This document shows positions 1 to 8,637 of a DNA stretch of 64,000 bases, one piece after another. Both the position numbers and the translations under genes were made by a program. Position 1 is the stretch's first letter, and every line of letters begins with the position of its first letter. Below the pieces are notes generated by a model, which made no database searches, had not been told where the DNA came from, and was given only the letters and a program-made list of their open reading frames with translations. This DNA is from UBA11400 sp964550435 (GTDB taxonomy: Bacteria > Bacteroidota > Rhodothermia > Balneolales > HLUCCA01): NCBI GenBank assembly GCA_964550435.1, contig CAZJZI010000002.1, positions 1-64,000 of the forward strand, in the 5' to 3' direction.

Positions 1-1110
1 ACAAACAGTATGCCCGAACAGGAGCGTGACTCTACGGTAACTTTAGATGTGCGTGTTCGTGAGAATCCGTTACGCAGTGTCAGTGTATCGGGAGGAATAG
101 GTACTGAGGAGATCGTCCGCGGTTCTGTTTCATGGGTGCACCGAAATCCATTAGGGAATGCGCACAATCTGTCACTTACTGCCCGAGCCTCTTTCCTGGA
201 GCAGCGGTTTTCAACTGACTACCTGATTCCATATGTGTTCAATACCCAAAGCAGTATTATCATCTCGCCATTTGCCCAGCGAATTGATGAGCGAAACTTC
301 TTTGTGACAAGAGTCGGCGCTGTAAACAGTTTTGTGTACCAATATAATCAGGAACTTGCAGGTACATTCTCGTACGAATTTACGACGAATCAGGAAGCGT
401 TTGACAATGACACGAAGTTATTTCGTGACAGTACAGAGACCTATCGGCAATCGACCTTTCGAATAACTGGATATTATAGTCCGTCGTTTCTACAGCAAGA
501 GTCAGGGTGGGCGGTCAGGCCGTATCTGGAATTTTCGGGTCCCTTCAACACTGGTACTTTGACCTATCAAAGAGTTGGATTGGATGTAAGGAGATTCATT
601 GATGTCACTCGCTGGACACAACTCGCATTACGAGCGAATAGTAACTTTATACTAGGTGACGAAGACGAGGTGTTACCTGCCAGTTTGCTCAATTACCTGG
701 GAGGAACCAATTCCGTGCGAGGGTACGGAAGGTGGAATCTGGGCCCGAAACGGGCTGTTTTCGAAGATGACGGGTCATTCTGGAGGTATGTTCCGCTAGG
801 AGGGAGATACCTGTTATCATTTAACGTGGAAGTACGACAGAGCCTGAATGCTGTTTACCGCGGACTCGGGATTGCTTTCTTTCTGGATGGAGGTCAGATT
901 TGGGAGCGTCGTGATGAGATATCAAGTGCGGATTTACAGTATGGAGCGGGATTTGGATTCAGATATCGTTCTCCTATAGGGCCTGTCCGTCTCGACTTTG
1001 GATACAAACTGAATCCTTCAGATGAAGACCTTGGTATTTATAACGGTGTAGATTACGGTGGCAGACTTAGTAAAATCGGTATTCATTTCAACATAGGTCA
1101 GGCCTTTTGA
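1..1110 (+). CDS. Omp85-family outer membrane protein (BamA/TamA-like), 3' part
   Basis: The reading frame is open from the first base, so the first in-frame ATG at 10 is probably internal and the POTRA-bearing N-terminus lies outside the window. What remains is the end of the last POTRA followed by a C-terminal beta-barrel. The barrel carries the Omp85 lid-loop signature as GGTNSVRGYGRW near residue 230 and ends in phenylalanine (NIGQAF), the usual outer-membrane insertion signal. The stop codon is 1 bp from the start of a TamB-like gene, which favours a TamA-like role in moving proteins or lipids across the envelope over a housekeeping BamA. The family is clear; the choice of subtype is inference from the neighbour. 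Confidence 0.88.
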   Translation, partial: TNSMPEQERDSTVTLDVRVRENPLRSVSVSGGIGTEEIVRGSVSWVHRNPLGNAHNLSLTARASFLEQRFSTDYLIPYVFNTQSSIIISPFAQRIDERNFFVTRVGAVNSFVYQYNQELAGTFSYEFTTNQEAFDNDTKLFRDSTETYRQSTFRITGYYSPSFLQQESGWAVRPYLEFSGPFNTGTLTYQRVGLDVRRFIDVTRWTQLALRANSNFILGDEDEVLPASLLNYLGGTNSVRGYGRWNLGPKRAVFEDDGSFWRYVPLGGRYLLSFNVEVRQSLNAVYRGLGIAFFLDGGQIWERRDEISSADLQYGAGFGFRYRSPIGPVRLDFGYKLNPSDEDLGIYNGVDYGGRLSKIGIHFNIGQAF

Positions 1111-1111
1111 T

Positions 1112-4100
1112 ATGAGTGAATCGACTCACATAAAATCCACTTTTCTAACTCGACACTGGAAGTCTATAATGGCTCTTTTAGTTGTAGTAATGCTCATTAT
1201 TGGTACTCGTTTATCTCTGAAGTCTGATTGGTTACTCGAGATCGTTCGAGGTCAGGCAGAGCAAATCGGAAGTGAAGTGCTATATGGAAGCGTATCAATA
1301 GAAAAAATGTCCGGTGATCTGCTTCATCACATTACGATACAAGGTATTACGGTGACTGACTCATTAGGTATAGAAGCAGTAAGAATTGATACTGTTCGTG
1401 CCCGGTACTCGGCATGGAGTTATTTCAGGAGCGTTTTCAATGTCAACGATATATCGGTGTATGGTGCCGAAATATCGGTAGAGCAATGGGCCGATGGCAG
1501 ATGGAATCTGGCTACTATGTTGCCTCCTGATACGACGGAAACGAACGTTTTTCCACTGGAAATAGCGGATTTATCGGTATCGGAAAGCAGGATAGATGTA
1601 AAATCCGGAATGTTCCCGGATTCACTTTTGGAAGTTACTAATATCGGAATTCGTTCCGGACTGACATTGCGACATGATGGAATATCTGTGGCATTGCGCC
1701 AATTCGATTTAAGTATCCGGGAAGGACGACTGGAGGCTCCGGTGGATGTTTCGGCTCAGGCAGAGTACGTAAATGGTGACATATCTCTGGACAAGTTTAC
1801 CATCTACACTGTAAACTCAATGCTGAATCTGGTTGCTGATTACAGCTCCGAAGACGAGTCCATTGACGCTACCGCGTCGATCTCGCCACTGTCGTGGCGA
1901 GATGTGGCGGCATACACCCCGGAACCGTATCTGCTAGAAGACCTTGAGCTACGACTCGGATTGGGAGGTACGCTCGAAGATCTGCGCGTTGATTTGGGTG
2001 TTTCCGCCACCGGACTCGAGCAGATCGATGTGTCGACCCGATTGTCGCTTGGCGAAGTGCCGTCGTTGCTTGCGATCGAAGCCTCGGTCTTGAACGCAAA
2101 TCTGTCTCGCGTGTCGGGGATAGACTCGATGCCAGGCATTGGGTCAATGGTTATAAATGGATCAGGAAATATTCCGTTGGCTAATCCGGATCAGGGTACT
2201 TTTGAAGCAGATGTCTTGATGACTGACATTGAAATGAGCCCGTATCGAATCGATCGGTTGAATCTCAGTGCGATCACTCAGGATGGGATTCTTGATGCTG
2301 AGATGTCGGTCGGGCTTGGATCCGAGAGTGTCTCGGCGGTGGCTCAATTTTCGCAGTTTATGAGCGATGATATTGAGTGGACGGTGAGAATGGAGACCGA
2401 TGCTCTGAATCCTGCGGTTTGGGCGGCAGATACTATGTTGGTGGGAGACATACGGGGCGCAATTACTGCCACTGGACTGGGATTTGAGCCAGGAGAGCGT
2501 GCATGGGAGGTGGATATTGATCTTCAAGAGAGTCGTTTCAATGAGATTCCACTAGCTGAAGTTGACGCAAGGATTAGTCTTAACGCCACATCGATAGACC
2601 TCGCGGGTTATGTGCAGCTGGTCAGATCGCGAATAACCACGACAGTGTCAATATCAGACTGGCAACAAGAGCGACCGACATATCAGGCTGAGGTCAGGAC
2701 TGTTGAGTTGAATGTAGCCGAATTTTTGAATGTATCTGACTTTGTGACTTCACTGAATGCGGTGCTGCAGGTAGAAGGAGCAGGGTTTGATCCACAAAAC
2801 CTGGAAGCGTCAGGAGGGGTCAGGATGGCAGGTAGTAACATAAACGGAGCACAGATTGATTCTCTTATTGCCGACGTGCTGTTTCGTGATGGAATCTTGA
2901 CCCTGGATAATTCTAAACTGGAAAGTACGTTGGCTACAGCTGATTTCAGGCTAACTCATGATGTTTTTGACCTCTCTAATGTGGCGAATAGATTCGATTT
3001 TGAGCTTGAACTGGGTAATGTTGGTCCACTTGCTCCTTTAGTTGGTGCTGATATTCTCAGAGCGTCGGGTAGAGTTGATGGAACCCTAAGGACTCCGGCC
3101 GGCGTCGCAAGATTGGATTTTAGTGCTTCTCTTGAAGATTTATTGCTGGATACGATTTCAGTCCGGAACGTGGATTTTAGTGGGGTTATGGAAGGTCAGG
3201 ACACCTTTACCTTCGAAATTGACACGCGAATTAACGGTATTAGAGCTGGAACAAATACCCTGGAAGACACATGGTTCAGAGCTTTTGGTGAGGTTGATTC
3301 TACGAAAATGCACGGTCAATACAGACTGAATGTGAATACGCAAAACAAACTGTCTGTCATGACCCTTGCTGATTTTGAACAGTTTGGGGACACAATTCGT
3401 GTAAAAACCACAGACTTTCAATTAAAGGTGCCCGATAAACAACTCGATTTGTACCGGCCATTCACATTAGTCTACGATGGAACATTATTCGCCTCAGACC
3501 CGGTATATCTTCGAGGAAGCACGGGAGTAGAGTTAACATTGGGTGTAAAACAGACTGCAGAACAGGCGTTTAGTGGATTTATTAATGCTCGGGATCTGGA
3601 CTTATCCATGATGCGGCACATGACACCAGACACATTGAATGTAAAAGGGAAGGCATCGGGAGACATTCAGTTTAGCGTAGATTTTGCTTCTGAAATCTAT
3701 CAGGGTTATGCCGAACTCAGTATGAGAGAGTTTGAATTTGAAGGATTGAAGGTCGATGATGCGACGTTGGATGTCAGGTTGGATGGAGGCCGAGTTAACG
3801 CCCGATTCAATGCGACACAAAATGACTTGAGTCTAGCCCACTTTGACATTGATGTACCCTTTAGACCGGGCGATCCTATTGAATTCGATAAATCGTTCTT
3901 TGAGGAACCTGTAAACGGTACGATTGAACTGGCTGAAATCGATTTAAGTACTCAACAGACATTCCTTACCTGGTTGGGATTACAAGGAACTACGGGTAAG
4001 ATCAGTGCCAAAGGCATACTGTCTGGTCAAGCAGGATCGCCTGAATTCACGGGTGAGTTTCAATACGGTGAAGGGCGACTTTCGGGTGTTCCTATTGATC

Positions 4101-5566
4101 ATTTTGATTTTGGCTGGCAATATCACGATGCAGATGAAAAACTTGCTATTACAGCCAGAATGGTCTCCTCGGGTCAGGAAGTAGTGTACATGTATGGAGC
4201 AATACCCCTAAAAATTGACTGGAGAACATTTAATCCGGTTGACCTTGGTGAAGAAACGGACATGAACCTAACAGTTAAAACTACCTCGTTCAATCTGGCA
4301 GCTGTCAGCCCATTTATGGATCAATCCATGGCAAGAGATCTCCAGGGTACAGTTACTATGGACGTGAAAATAACTGGTGATCCGATGAGTCCGAATCTTC
4401 GTGGTGAATTTTCAATGCAGAATGGGAGGATTTTGCTCGTTGAGAACAATGTGGTTATCAGAAATATTTCGACTAACATCAATTTTCAGCGAGAAAGTAT
4501 TGTGTTGAATGATCTTCGCATGCAAAGTAATGGGACGTTCAGGGCGAATGGTGAGATCAAGATAGATGGGTTTACTCCGAGTGATGTTGCAATTTCAATG
4601 CGGGCGGAAAATTTCAGTGTGTACAACACGCGCGATATACAGGCGATTATTTCCATGAATGCTTCCGTCAGTGGTAGAGCTGAGTCGCCAAAAGTAACAG
4701 GAAATTTGAATCTGATACGTGGATTTATCTACCTGGATAATTTTGGAGAAAGAACAGTTGAGGAAATCCAGCTTGAGGAAGAAGAGGCCTCGCTAATTGA
4801 TGGGCTCAAGTTATGGGAAAACACCGTATTGGAATTCAAATTTGGTACACAAAGAAATTTTTGGGTACGCAACCGGAACCGACCTGAGATTCAGCTTCAA
4901 TTAAACGGTGAGTTGGATTTGGTGAAGCAAAGGGAACAAGAACTTGAGGTGTTTGGCAGAATGGGAGTAGACGATGGATATGTCATGCAATTGGGAAAAC
5001 GATTTACTTTTGATCAGGGTGACCTGGTTTTTAGCGGTTCGCCAGTTAATCCACAAATTCAAATAAAAACACTGTATGCTTTAAGGCAACCAAGTGACAT
5101 TAAAATCTGGTACGTAATTGGCGGAACGGCTGAGAATCCTGAGTTTTCCTATGAAAGTGATCCGGAAATGGAGCTACAGGATATTATTAGTTACACCGTT
5201 TTTGGAAGACCATTTAACAGCTTGATGGCTTGGGAACAGACGATAACTGGCAGAACGGAATCGGTTGTGGCCGATGCGGCAGTGGACATATTGTTGGATA
5301 GGGTTGAGCAGCTTGCCACTGAGCAATTGGGTATAGATTTGCTTCAAATTGACAACACCCGGGCCTCAGGTAACTCTGGAACAACTATCAAAGCCGGTAA
5401 ATTTATCTCAAACCGACTCTTTGTGGCTTTACTTCAAGAGTTGGGGACGAATCCATTGTCGCAGATCATTGTCGAGTATGAACTCAAGAAAGATCTGGAT
5501 CTTATTATCACCGGAAGTGATAGTTATCACAACGGGGTGGATATTAGATGGAGGTATGATTACTAA
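1112..5566 (+). CDS. tamB: TamB-like translocation/assembly module protein (DUF490)
   Basis: A 1484-residue protein with one N-terminal membrane anchor (about residues 18-38, MALLVVVMLIIGTRLSL) followed by a very long repetitive beta-rich region. The C-terminal roughly 350 residues match the TamB/DUF490 domain (motifs such as GRMGVDDGYVMQLGKRFTFD and VFGRPFNSL). Proteins of this kind span the periplasm as a hydrophobic groove and partner an Omp85 barrel. The ATG lies 1 bp after the upstream Omp85 stop, so the two are surely co-transcribed. Length is in the normal range for the family. An inverted repeat follows the stop codon. Whether it exports proteins or transports phospholipid cannot be told from sequence. 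Confidence 0.88.
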   Translation: MSESTHIKSTFLTRHWKSIMALLVVVMLIIGTRLSLKSDWLLEIVRGQAEQIGSEVLYGSVSIEKMSGDLLHHITIQGITVTDSLGIEAVRIDTVRARYSAWSYFRSVFNVNDISVYGAEISVEQWADGRWNLATMLPPDTTETNVFPLEIADLSVSESRIDVKSGMFPDSLLEVTNIGIRSGLTLRHDGISVALRQFDLSIREGRLEAPVDVSAQAEYVNGDISLDKFTIYTVNSMLNLVADYSSEDESIDATASISPLSWRDVAAYTPEPYLLEDLELRLGLGGTLEDLRVDLGVSATGLEQIDVSTRLSLGEVPSLLAIEASVLNANLSRVSGIDSMPGIGSMVINGSGNIPLANPDQGTFEADVLMTDIEMSPYRIDRLNLSAITQDGILDAEMSVGLGSESVSAVAQFSQFMSDDIEWTVRMETDALNPAVWAADTMLVGDIRGAITATGLGFEPGERAWEVDIDLQESRFNEIPLAEVDARISLNATSIDLAGYVQLVRSRITTTVSISDWQQERPTYQAEVRTVELNVAEFLNVSDFVTSLNAVLQVEGAGFDPQNLEASGGVRMAGSNINGAQIDSLIADVLFRDGILTLDNSKLESTLATADFRLTHDVFDLSNVANRFDFELELGNVGPLAPLVGADILRASGRVDGTLRTPAGVARLDFSASLEDLLLDTISVRNVDFSGVMEGQDTFTFEIDTRINGIRAGTNTLEDTWFRAFGEVDSTKMHGQYRLNVNTQNKLSVMTLADFEQFGDTIRVKTTDFQLKVPDKQLDLYRPFTLVYDGTLFASDPVYLRGSTGVELTLGVKQTAEQAFSGFINARDLDLSMMRHMTPDTLNVKGKASGDIQFSVDFASEIYQGYAELSMREFEFEGLKVDDATLDVRLDGGRVNARFNATQNDLSLAHFDIDVPFRPGDPIEFDKSFFEEPVNGTIELAEIDLSTQQTFLTWLGLQGTTGKISAKGILSGQAGSPEFTGEFQYGEGRLSGVPIDHFDFGWQYHDADEKLAITARMVSSGQEVVYMYGAIPLKIDWRTFNPVDLGEETDMNLTVKTTSFNLAAVSPFMDQSMARDLQGTVTMDVKITGDPMSPNLRGEFSMQNGRILLVENNVVIRNISTNINFQRESIVLNDLRMQSNGTFRANGEIKIDGFTPSDVAISMRAENFSVYNTRDIQAIISMNASVSGRAESPKVTGNLNLIRGFIYLDNFGERTVEEIQLEEEEASLIDGLKLWENTVLEFKFGTQRNFWVRNRNRPEIQLQLNGELDLVKQREQELEVFGRMGVDDGYVMQLGKRFTFDQGDLVFSGSPVNPQIQIKTLYALRQPSDIKIWYVIGGTAENPEFSYESDPEMELQDIISYTVFGRPFNSLMAWEQTITGRTESVVADAAVDILLDRVEQLATEQLGIDLLQIDNTRASGNSGTTIKAGKFISNRLFVALLQELGTNPLSQIIVEYELKKDLDLIITGSDSYHNGVDIRWRYDY

Positions 5567-5567
5567 C

Positions 5568-5624
5568 TTTTGAGAAGGGACAAGAGTTGAGTGTCAGAAG
5601 AAAGACTCGATTCCCTTCTCAAAA
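5568..5624 (+). terminator. Long inverted repeat after tamB, probable terminator
   Basis: Two perfectly complementary 13-base arms (5568-5580 and 5612-5624, core GAGAAGGGA / TCCCTTCTC) flank a 31-base loop. The left arm begins with T and the right arm ends in A-rich sequence, so there is no clean U-tract downstream on the plus strand. It begins 1 bp after the tamB stop and is best read as an mRNA 3'-end hairpin. Confidence 0.45.
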
Positions 5625-5738
5625 AGTTTACAATGGTCAGATAGTTTAGTTATGAACTAAGTGTTCAAATGCGTCAACAGCACTCGTGCACTTGTGATCA
5701 TGTGCACATTAGTGGACGAGAAGCGTCGAAGTTTAACC

Positions 5739-6644
5739 TCATCCACTAACTAACTCATCAAATACTACTTCAAGATTAGCGGCCAGAGACAGACGTGGAC
5801 CGAAACTGATCTGGTCTTCGAATCCAGGTAGGGCTGCAATACCAACAATTTCTTCTCGGCTCTGTGCGTTTTTGATCCCATTTTCAACGTGCTCAACAAG
5901 AGCCTCGAGGTATGATCGCATGTGAACCAATGCATCCATGCGGCCAACCATCCCTTGTTCGGGTTGACCGTGTCCGAATATATAAAGCGTATCGGTATCG
6001 TGATCCGCAAGAGTTCTGTTCAGTAAATTGATCCAATTCTGGACGTTGGCACCACCCGGACGGTCGATAAACGGGTAAACGCGATTGAAAACCAAGTCGC
6101 CCATGTGTACGATATTCGCATTTTCAAAAGTAACGACAGAGTCGCCACCCGTATGAGCAGGGCCGTAATGTTTTAGTCGTACTATCTCGTCACCAAAATC
6201 TTTTTTCCATTCAGTTGCATACGTGGTGTTCGGAACTCCGGCTATGTCGTCGCCTCTCATTTGGGATTGCTGGCGCTGCAACTGTGGGACACGGTCGTGG
6301 GCAACAATCAGCGATGTTTCTGGCTCGAAAACTGCATTTCCACCCGTGTGATCACCATGGTGGTGTGTATTGATCAACGCATCAATTCGTGCATCACGCA
6401 TCGTTTTCAGCCCTTCCAGACAAGTAGCAGCCGAATCAGGAAACTGAGAGTCGACAACGACTGTAGCGTCGCCGTTCACTAACCAGCCGATGGTTCCGCC
6501 TCGTTGCGAGTAGATTCCGACGTTTCTTCGGATGGTGACAAAGTTTTCGGGGTTGGTTGCAAGCAGTTTTGTAAATGGTAAAAAAGCTGCAGCAGAACCA
6601 ATGAGTCCCGTTTTTAGAATAAAATCTCGTCTGGAAAGCATCAT
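5739..6644 (-). CDS. Metallo-beta-lactamase-fold hydrolase with Tat signal
   Basis: A 301-residue protein beginning with a twin-arginine signal (SRRDFILK then a hydrophobic stretch ending near SAAAFLPF), so it is probably exported folded. The metallo-beta-lactamase zinc motif is intact (INTHHHGDHTGG), as are downstream metal ligands in PAHTGGD and MGDLVF and the late histidine in FGHGQP. The architecture resembles the periplasmic class-B-like hydrolases; the natural substrate is not predictable. Two adjacent ATGs are possible starts. It is transcribed away from the ECF/FecR/Sus locus, sharing a 216-bp divergent intergenic region with the sigma factor gene. Confidence 0.88.
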   Translation of the reverse strand: MMLSRRDFILKTGLIGSAAAFLPFTKLLATNPENFVTIRRNVGIYSQRGGTIGWLVNGDATVVVDSQFPDSAATCLEGLKTMRDARIDALINTHHHGDHTGGNAVFEPETSLIVAHDRVPQLQRQQSQMRGDDIAGVPNTTYATEWKKDFGDEIVRLKHYGPAHTGGDSVVTFENANIVHMGDLVFNRVYPFIDRPGGANVQNWINLLNRTLADHDTDTLYIFGHGQPEQGMVGRMDALVHMRSYLEALVEHVENGIKNAQSREEIVGIAALPGFEDQISFGPRLSLAANLEVVFDELVSG

Positions 6645-6860
6645 AATCGCGAATTTATTAATGTTTATTAAACGAATTGTAACGATAGACCACTGTAATT
6701 AACTTCTCTTACCCTAAATATATTGTAAAGACACTTGAAATAAAGGGGAGAAGTACATGTTTGTATTAATCCCATTTTGTCTAGTTTATGTGTTGCTTTT
6801 CACTCGATTCGGGGTGAACTTAGTTTTAAACGAGTTACGTTTGTCAAACAGGATGTGTAG

Positions 6861-7424
6861 TTGAATCATTCCAATAACATACATGATATCGAAAAGAAGT
6901 GGGTCGAAGATGTTCGTCAGGGCGATGCCATGGCTTTCAGATCTCTTTTTGACCGGTATTACGTTCAGCTATCATCTTTTGCTACCGAGTACGTAAAATC
7001 GTACGATGCCGGCAGAGAAGTTGCTCAGGAGGTATTCATCAAAATATGGTCATCGAAAGATTCTTTTTCTATTGAAGGCTCATTGAAGTCCTATTTATAT
7101 CGTGCTGTGTACCATCAGGCATTGAACTATATCGAAAAAGAAGCGCGCCGTCGAAAATATGAGCAACAGGCTGCAATTCCGGAAGAGGAATCGTCGGAAC
7201 AGGCAGACGACAGGGTCATTGCCAGTGAAGTCAGAATAGCCATCAGAGAAGCGGTCAGATTACTACCACCCAAAAGAAATCTTGTGTTTGTTCTTCACAG
7301 ACAACATGGATTGAGCATCAAAGAAGTTGCTCAGGTTTTGAACGTTTCACCAAAAACAGTTGAAAACCAAATGACTGAAGCCATGAAATTCTTGCGTAAA
7401 AGATTAAATCAAAAAAAAATGTAA
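6861..7424 (+). CDS. ECF RNA polymerase sigma-70 factor (Bacteroidota FecI-like)
   Basis: A 187-residue extracytoplasmic-function sigma factor. Region 2 is seen at residues about 20-90 (LFDRYYVQLSSFATEYV, EVAQEVFIKIW) and region 4 at about 125-180 (HGLSIKEVAQVLNVSPKTVENQ helix-turn-helix). The start is TTG, with AGGA about ten bases upstream; the next in-frame methionine would remove part of the N-terminus. The FecR gene follows within about 50 bp, and SusC with an STN domain comes next, the usual order for surface-signal-responsive control of glycan uptake. It probably directs transcription of the downstream sus-like genes when FecR releases it. Confidence 0.92.
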   Translation: MNHSNNIHDIEKKWVEDVRQGDAMAFRSLFDRYYVQLSSFATEYVKSYDAGREVAQEVFIKIWSSKDSFSIEGSLKSYLYRAVYHQALNYIEKEARRRKYEQQAAIPEEESSEQADDRVIASEVRIAIREAVRLLPPKRNLVFVLHRQHGLSIKEVAQVLNVSPKTVENQMTEAMKFLRKRLNQKKM

Positions 7425-7471
7425 CCTCACACTAGGGGGTGTCGCCTCGAGAACGGTCTATAGCTTATAGT

Positions 7472-8548
7472 ATGGAAAACATCTTCGATAATTCAGACGT
7501 CACAGAATTGATTATCCGCTACTTGGATAATCGCCTATCACCACTCGAAACCGAGCAGGTAGAACTACGATTACGCTCAGACGCTGATTTTGCCAAAGCG
7601 TTTCAGGAGTACAAGTTCATATGGACGACCTCTTCTTTTCCTTGGCAAGATGAGAGTCTGCTTCGATCTGACAAAGAGTCGGATTGGAAAAAAATAGTAG
7701 CTGCTTTACAGGATACACCGGTTATTTCCAAGCCGAAACAGGAAAATCGACCCACCAGATTCAGCCGGTCGATGTATCATTATCTTCGTATGGCGGCGAT
7801 TGTTCTGTTTACAGTTGCAACAAGTGTTGCTGTAAGTTATCTAGTCATCACACCGGCATCAGAAGAGGTGCAGGAAATCGTATTCCGCGAAATTTCTACT
7901 GACCGCAGTCAGCGCGCTGGAGTACAATTGAGTGATGGCACGAATGTGAACCTGAGTGTAGATAGCAGGCTCAGGATGCCGGATGTGTTTGCAAGGGATG
8001 TCAGGGAAGTTGAGCTGATTGGGGAAGCCTACTTTGATGTAGCGCATTCACCCGATCGGCCTTTTATAATTAGAAGTGGGAATGCAGTAATCCGGGTTCT
8101 GGGAACAGACTTCGGAGTCAGAGCATATCCAGATGAAAATCAGATTAAAGTAGTCGTAAAAAGTGGTAGTGTTGCTGTATCGTCAAGCAGTGGCACAGAT
8201 GAAAGCTCTGTAGTTTTGAAACCCGGACAATTAGCGCGGGTCTCAGCAGAAACAAGTAAAATTGATACAGAGTGGGTTGACCCAGATGATTATCTGGGAT
8301 GGATAAGCGGTAAGTTATCATTTAATCAAAGCACATTAGCCGAAGTTATTGGTCAACTCGAGCGGTGGTACGATCTTGAAGTAATATTAGAAGACAAGAG
8401 TATTCTGGAACGCCGTCTCACAGCAGTTATCGACTCAAGGTCACTGTTGAACGTAATGAATGTCATTGCGCAATCGGTGGATCTTCAATATGAAGTCATT
8501 GATAACAAAGTATTTATCCGAAACAATCAACAAAAACAACAACCATAA
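7472..8548 (+). CDS. FecR-domain anti-sigma factor
   Basis: An inner-membrane anti-sigma factor: cytoplasmic N-terminal part, one transmembrane helix at about residues 106-126 (AAIVLFTVATSVAVSYLVI), then the periplasmic FecR domain (LSDGTNVNLSVDSRLRMP, GEAYFDVAH, RVLGTDFGVRAY) and a C-terminal STN-like DUF4974 region (LSFNQSTLAEVIGQLERWY). I chose the ATG at 7472; the frame also has a GTG at 7439, but that would put an AGGGG directly against the start. It would hold the upstream ECF sigma factor and receive the signal from the STN domain of the SusC protein downstream. Confidence 0.9.
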   Translation: MENIFDNSDVTELIIRYLDNRLSPLETEQVELRLRSDADFAKAFQEYKFIWTTSSFPWQDESLLRSDKESDWKKIVAALQDTPVISKPKQENRPTRFSRSMYHYLRMAAIVLFTVATSVAVSYLVITPASEEVQEIVFREISTDRSQRAGVQLSDGTNVNLSVDSRLRMPDVFARDVREVELIGEAYFDVAHSPDRPFIIRSGNAVIRVLGTDFGVRAYPDENQIKVVVKSGSVAVSSSSGTDESSVVLKPGQLARVSAETSKIDTEWVDPDDYLGWISGKLSFNQSTLAEVIGQLERWYDLEVILEDKSILERRLTAVIDSRSLLNVMNVIAQSVDLQYEVIDNKVFIRNNQQKQQP

Positions 8549-8637
8549 CGGTCACCTTTGTTTGTAAACGCCTTGTCGCAATAGATGGCAAACACTGGGG
8601 GCTTAGTTTAATCCATACAGTCAAATAAGGTATGTAT

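Noticed and set aside
1..5566. TamA/TamB-like pair as a novel system
   Set aside because: The arrangement and domain content are standard for this pair of envelope proteins.
6836..6843. TACGTTTG as a Bacteroidota-type -7 element (TAnnTTTG) for the ECF sigma gene
   Set aside because: No TTG at the expected -33 distance, and the implied start site would lie about 10 bp from the start codon.
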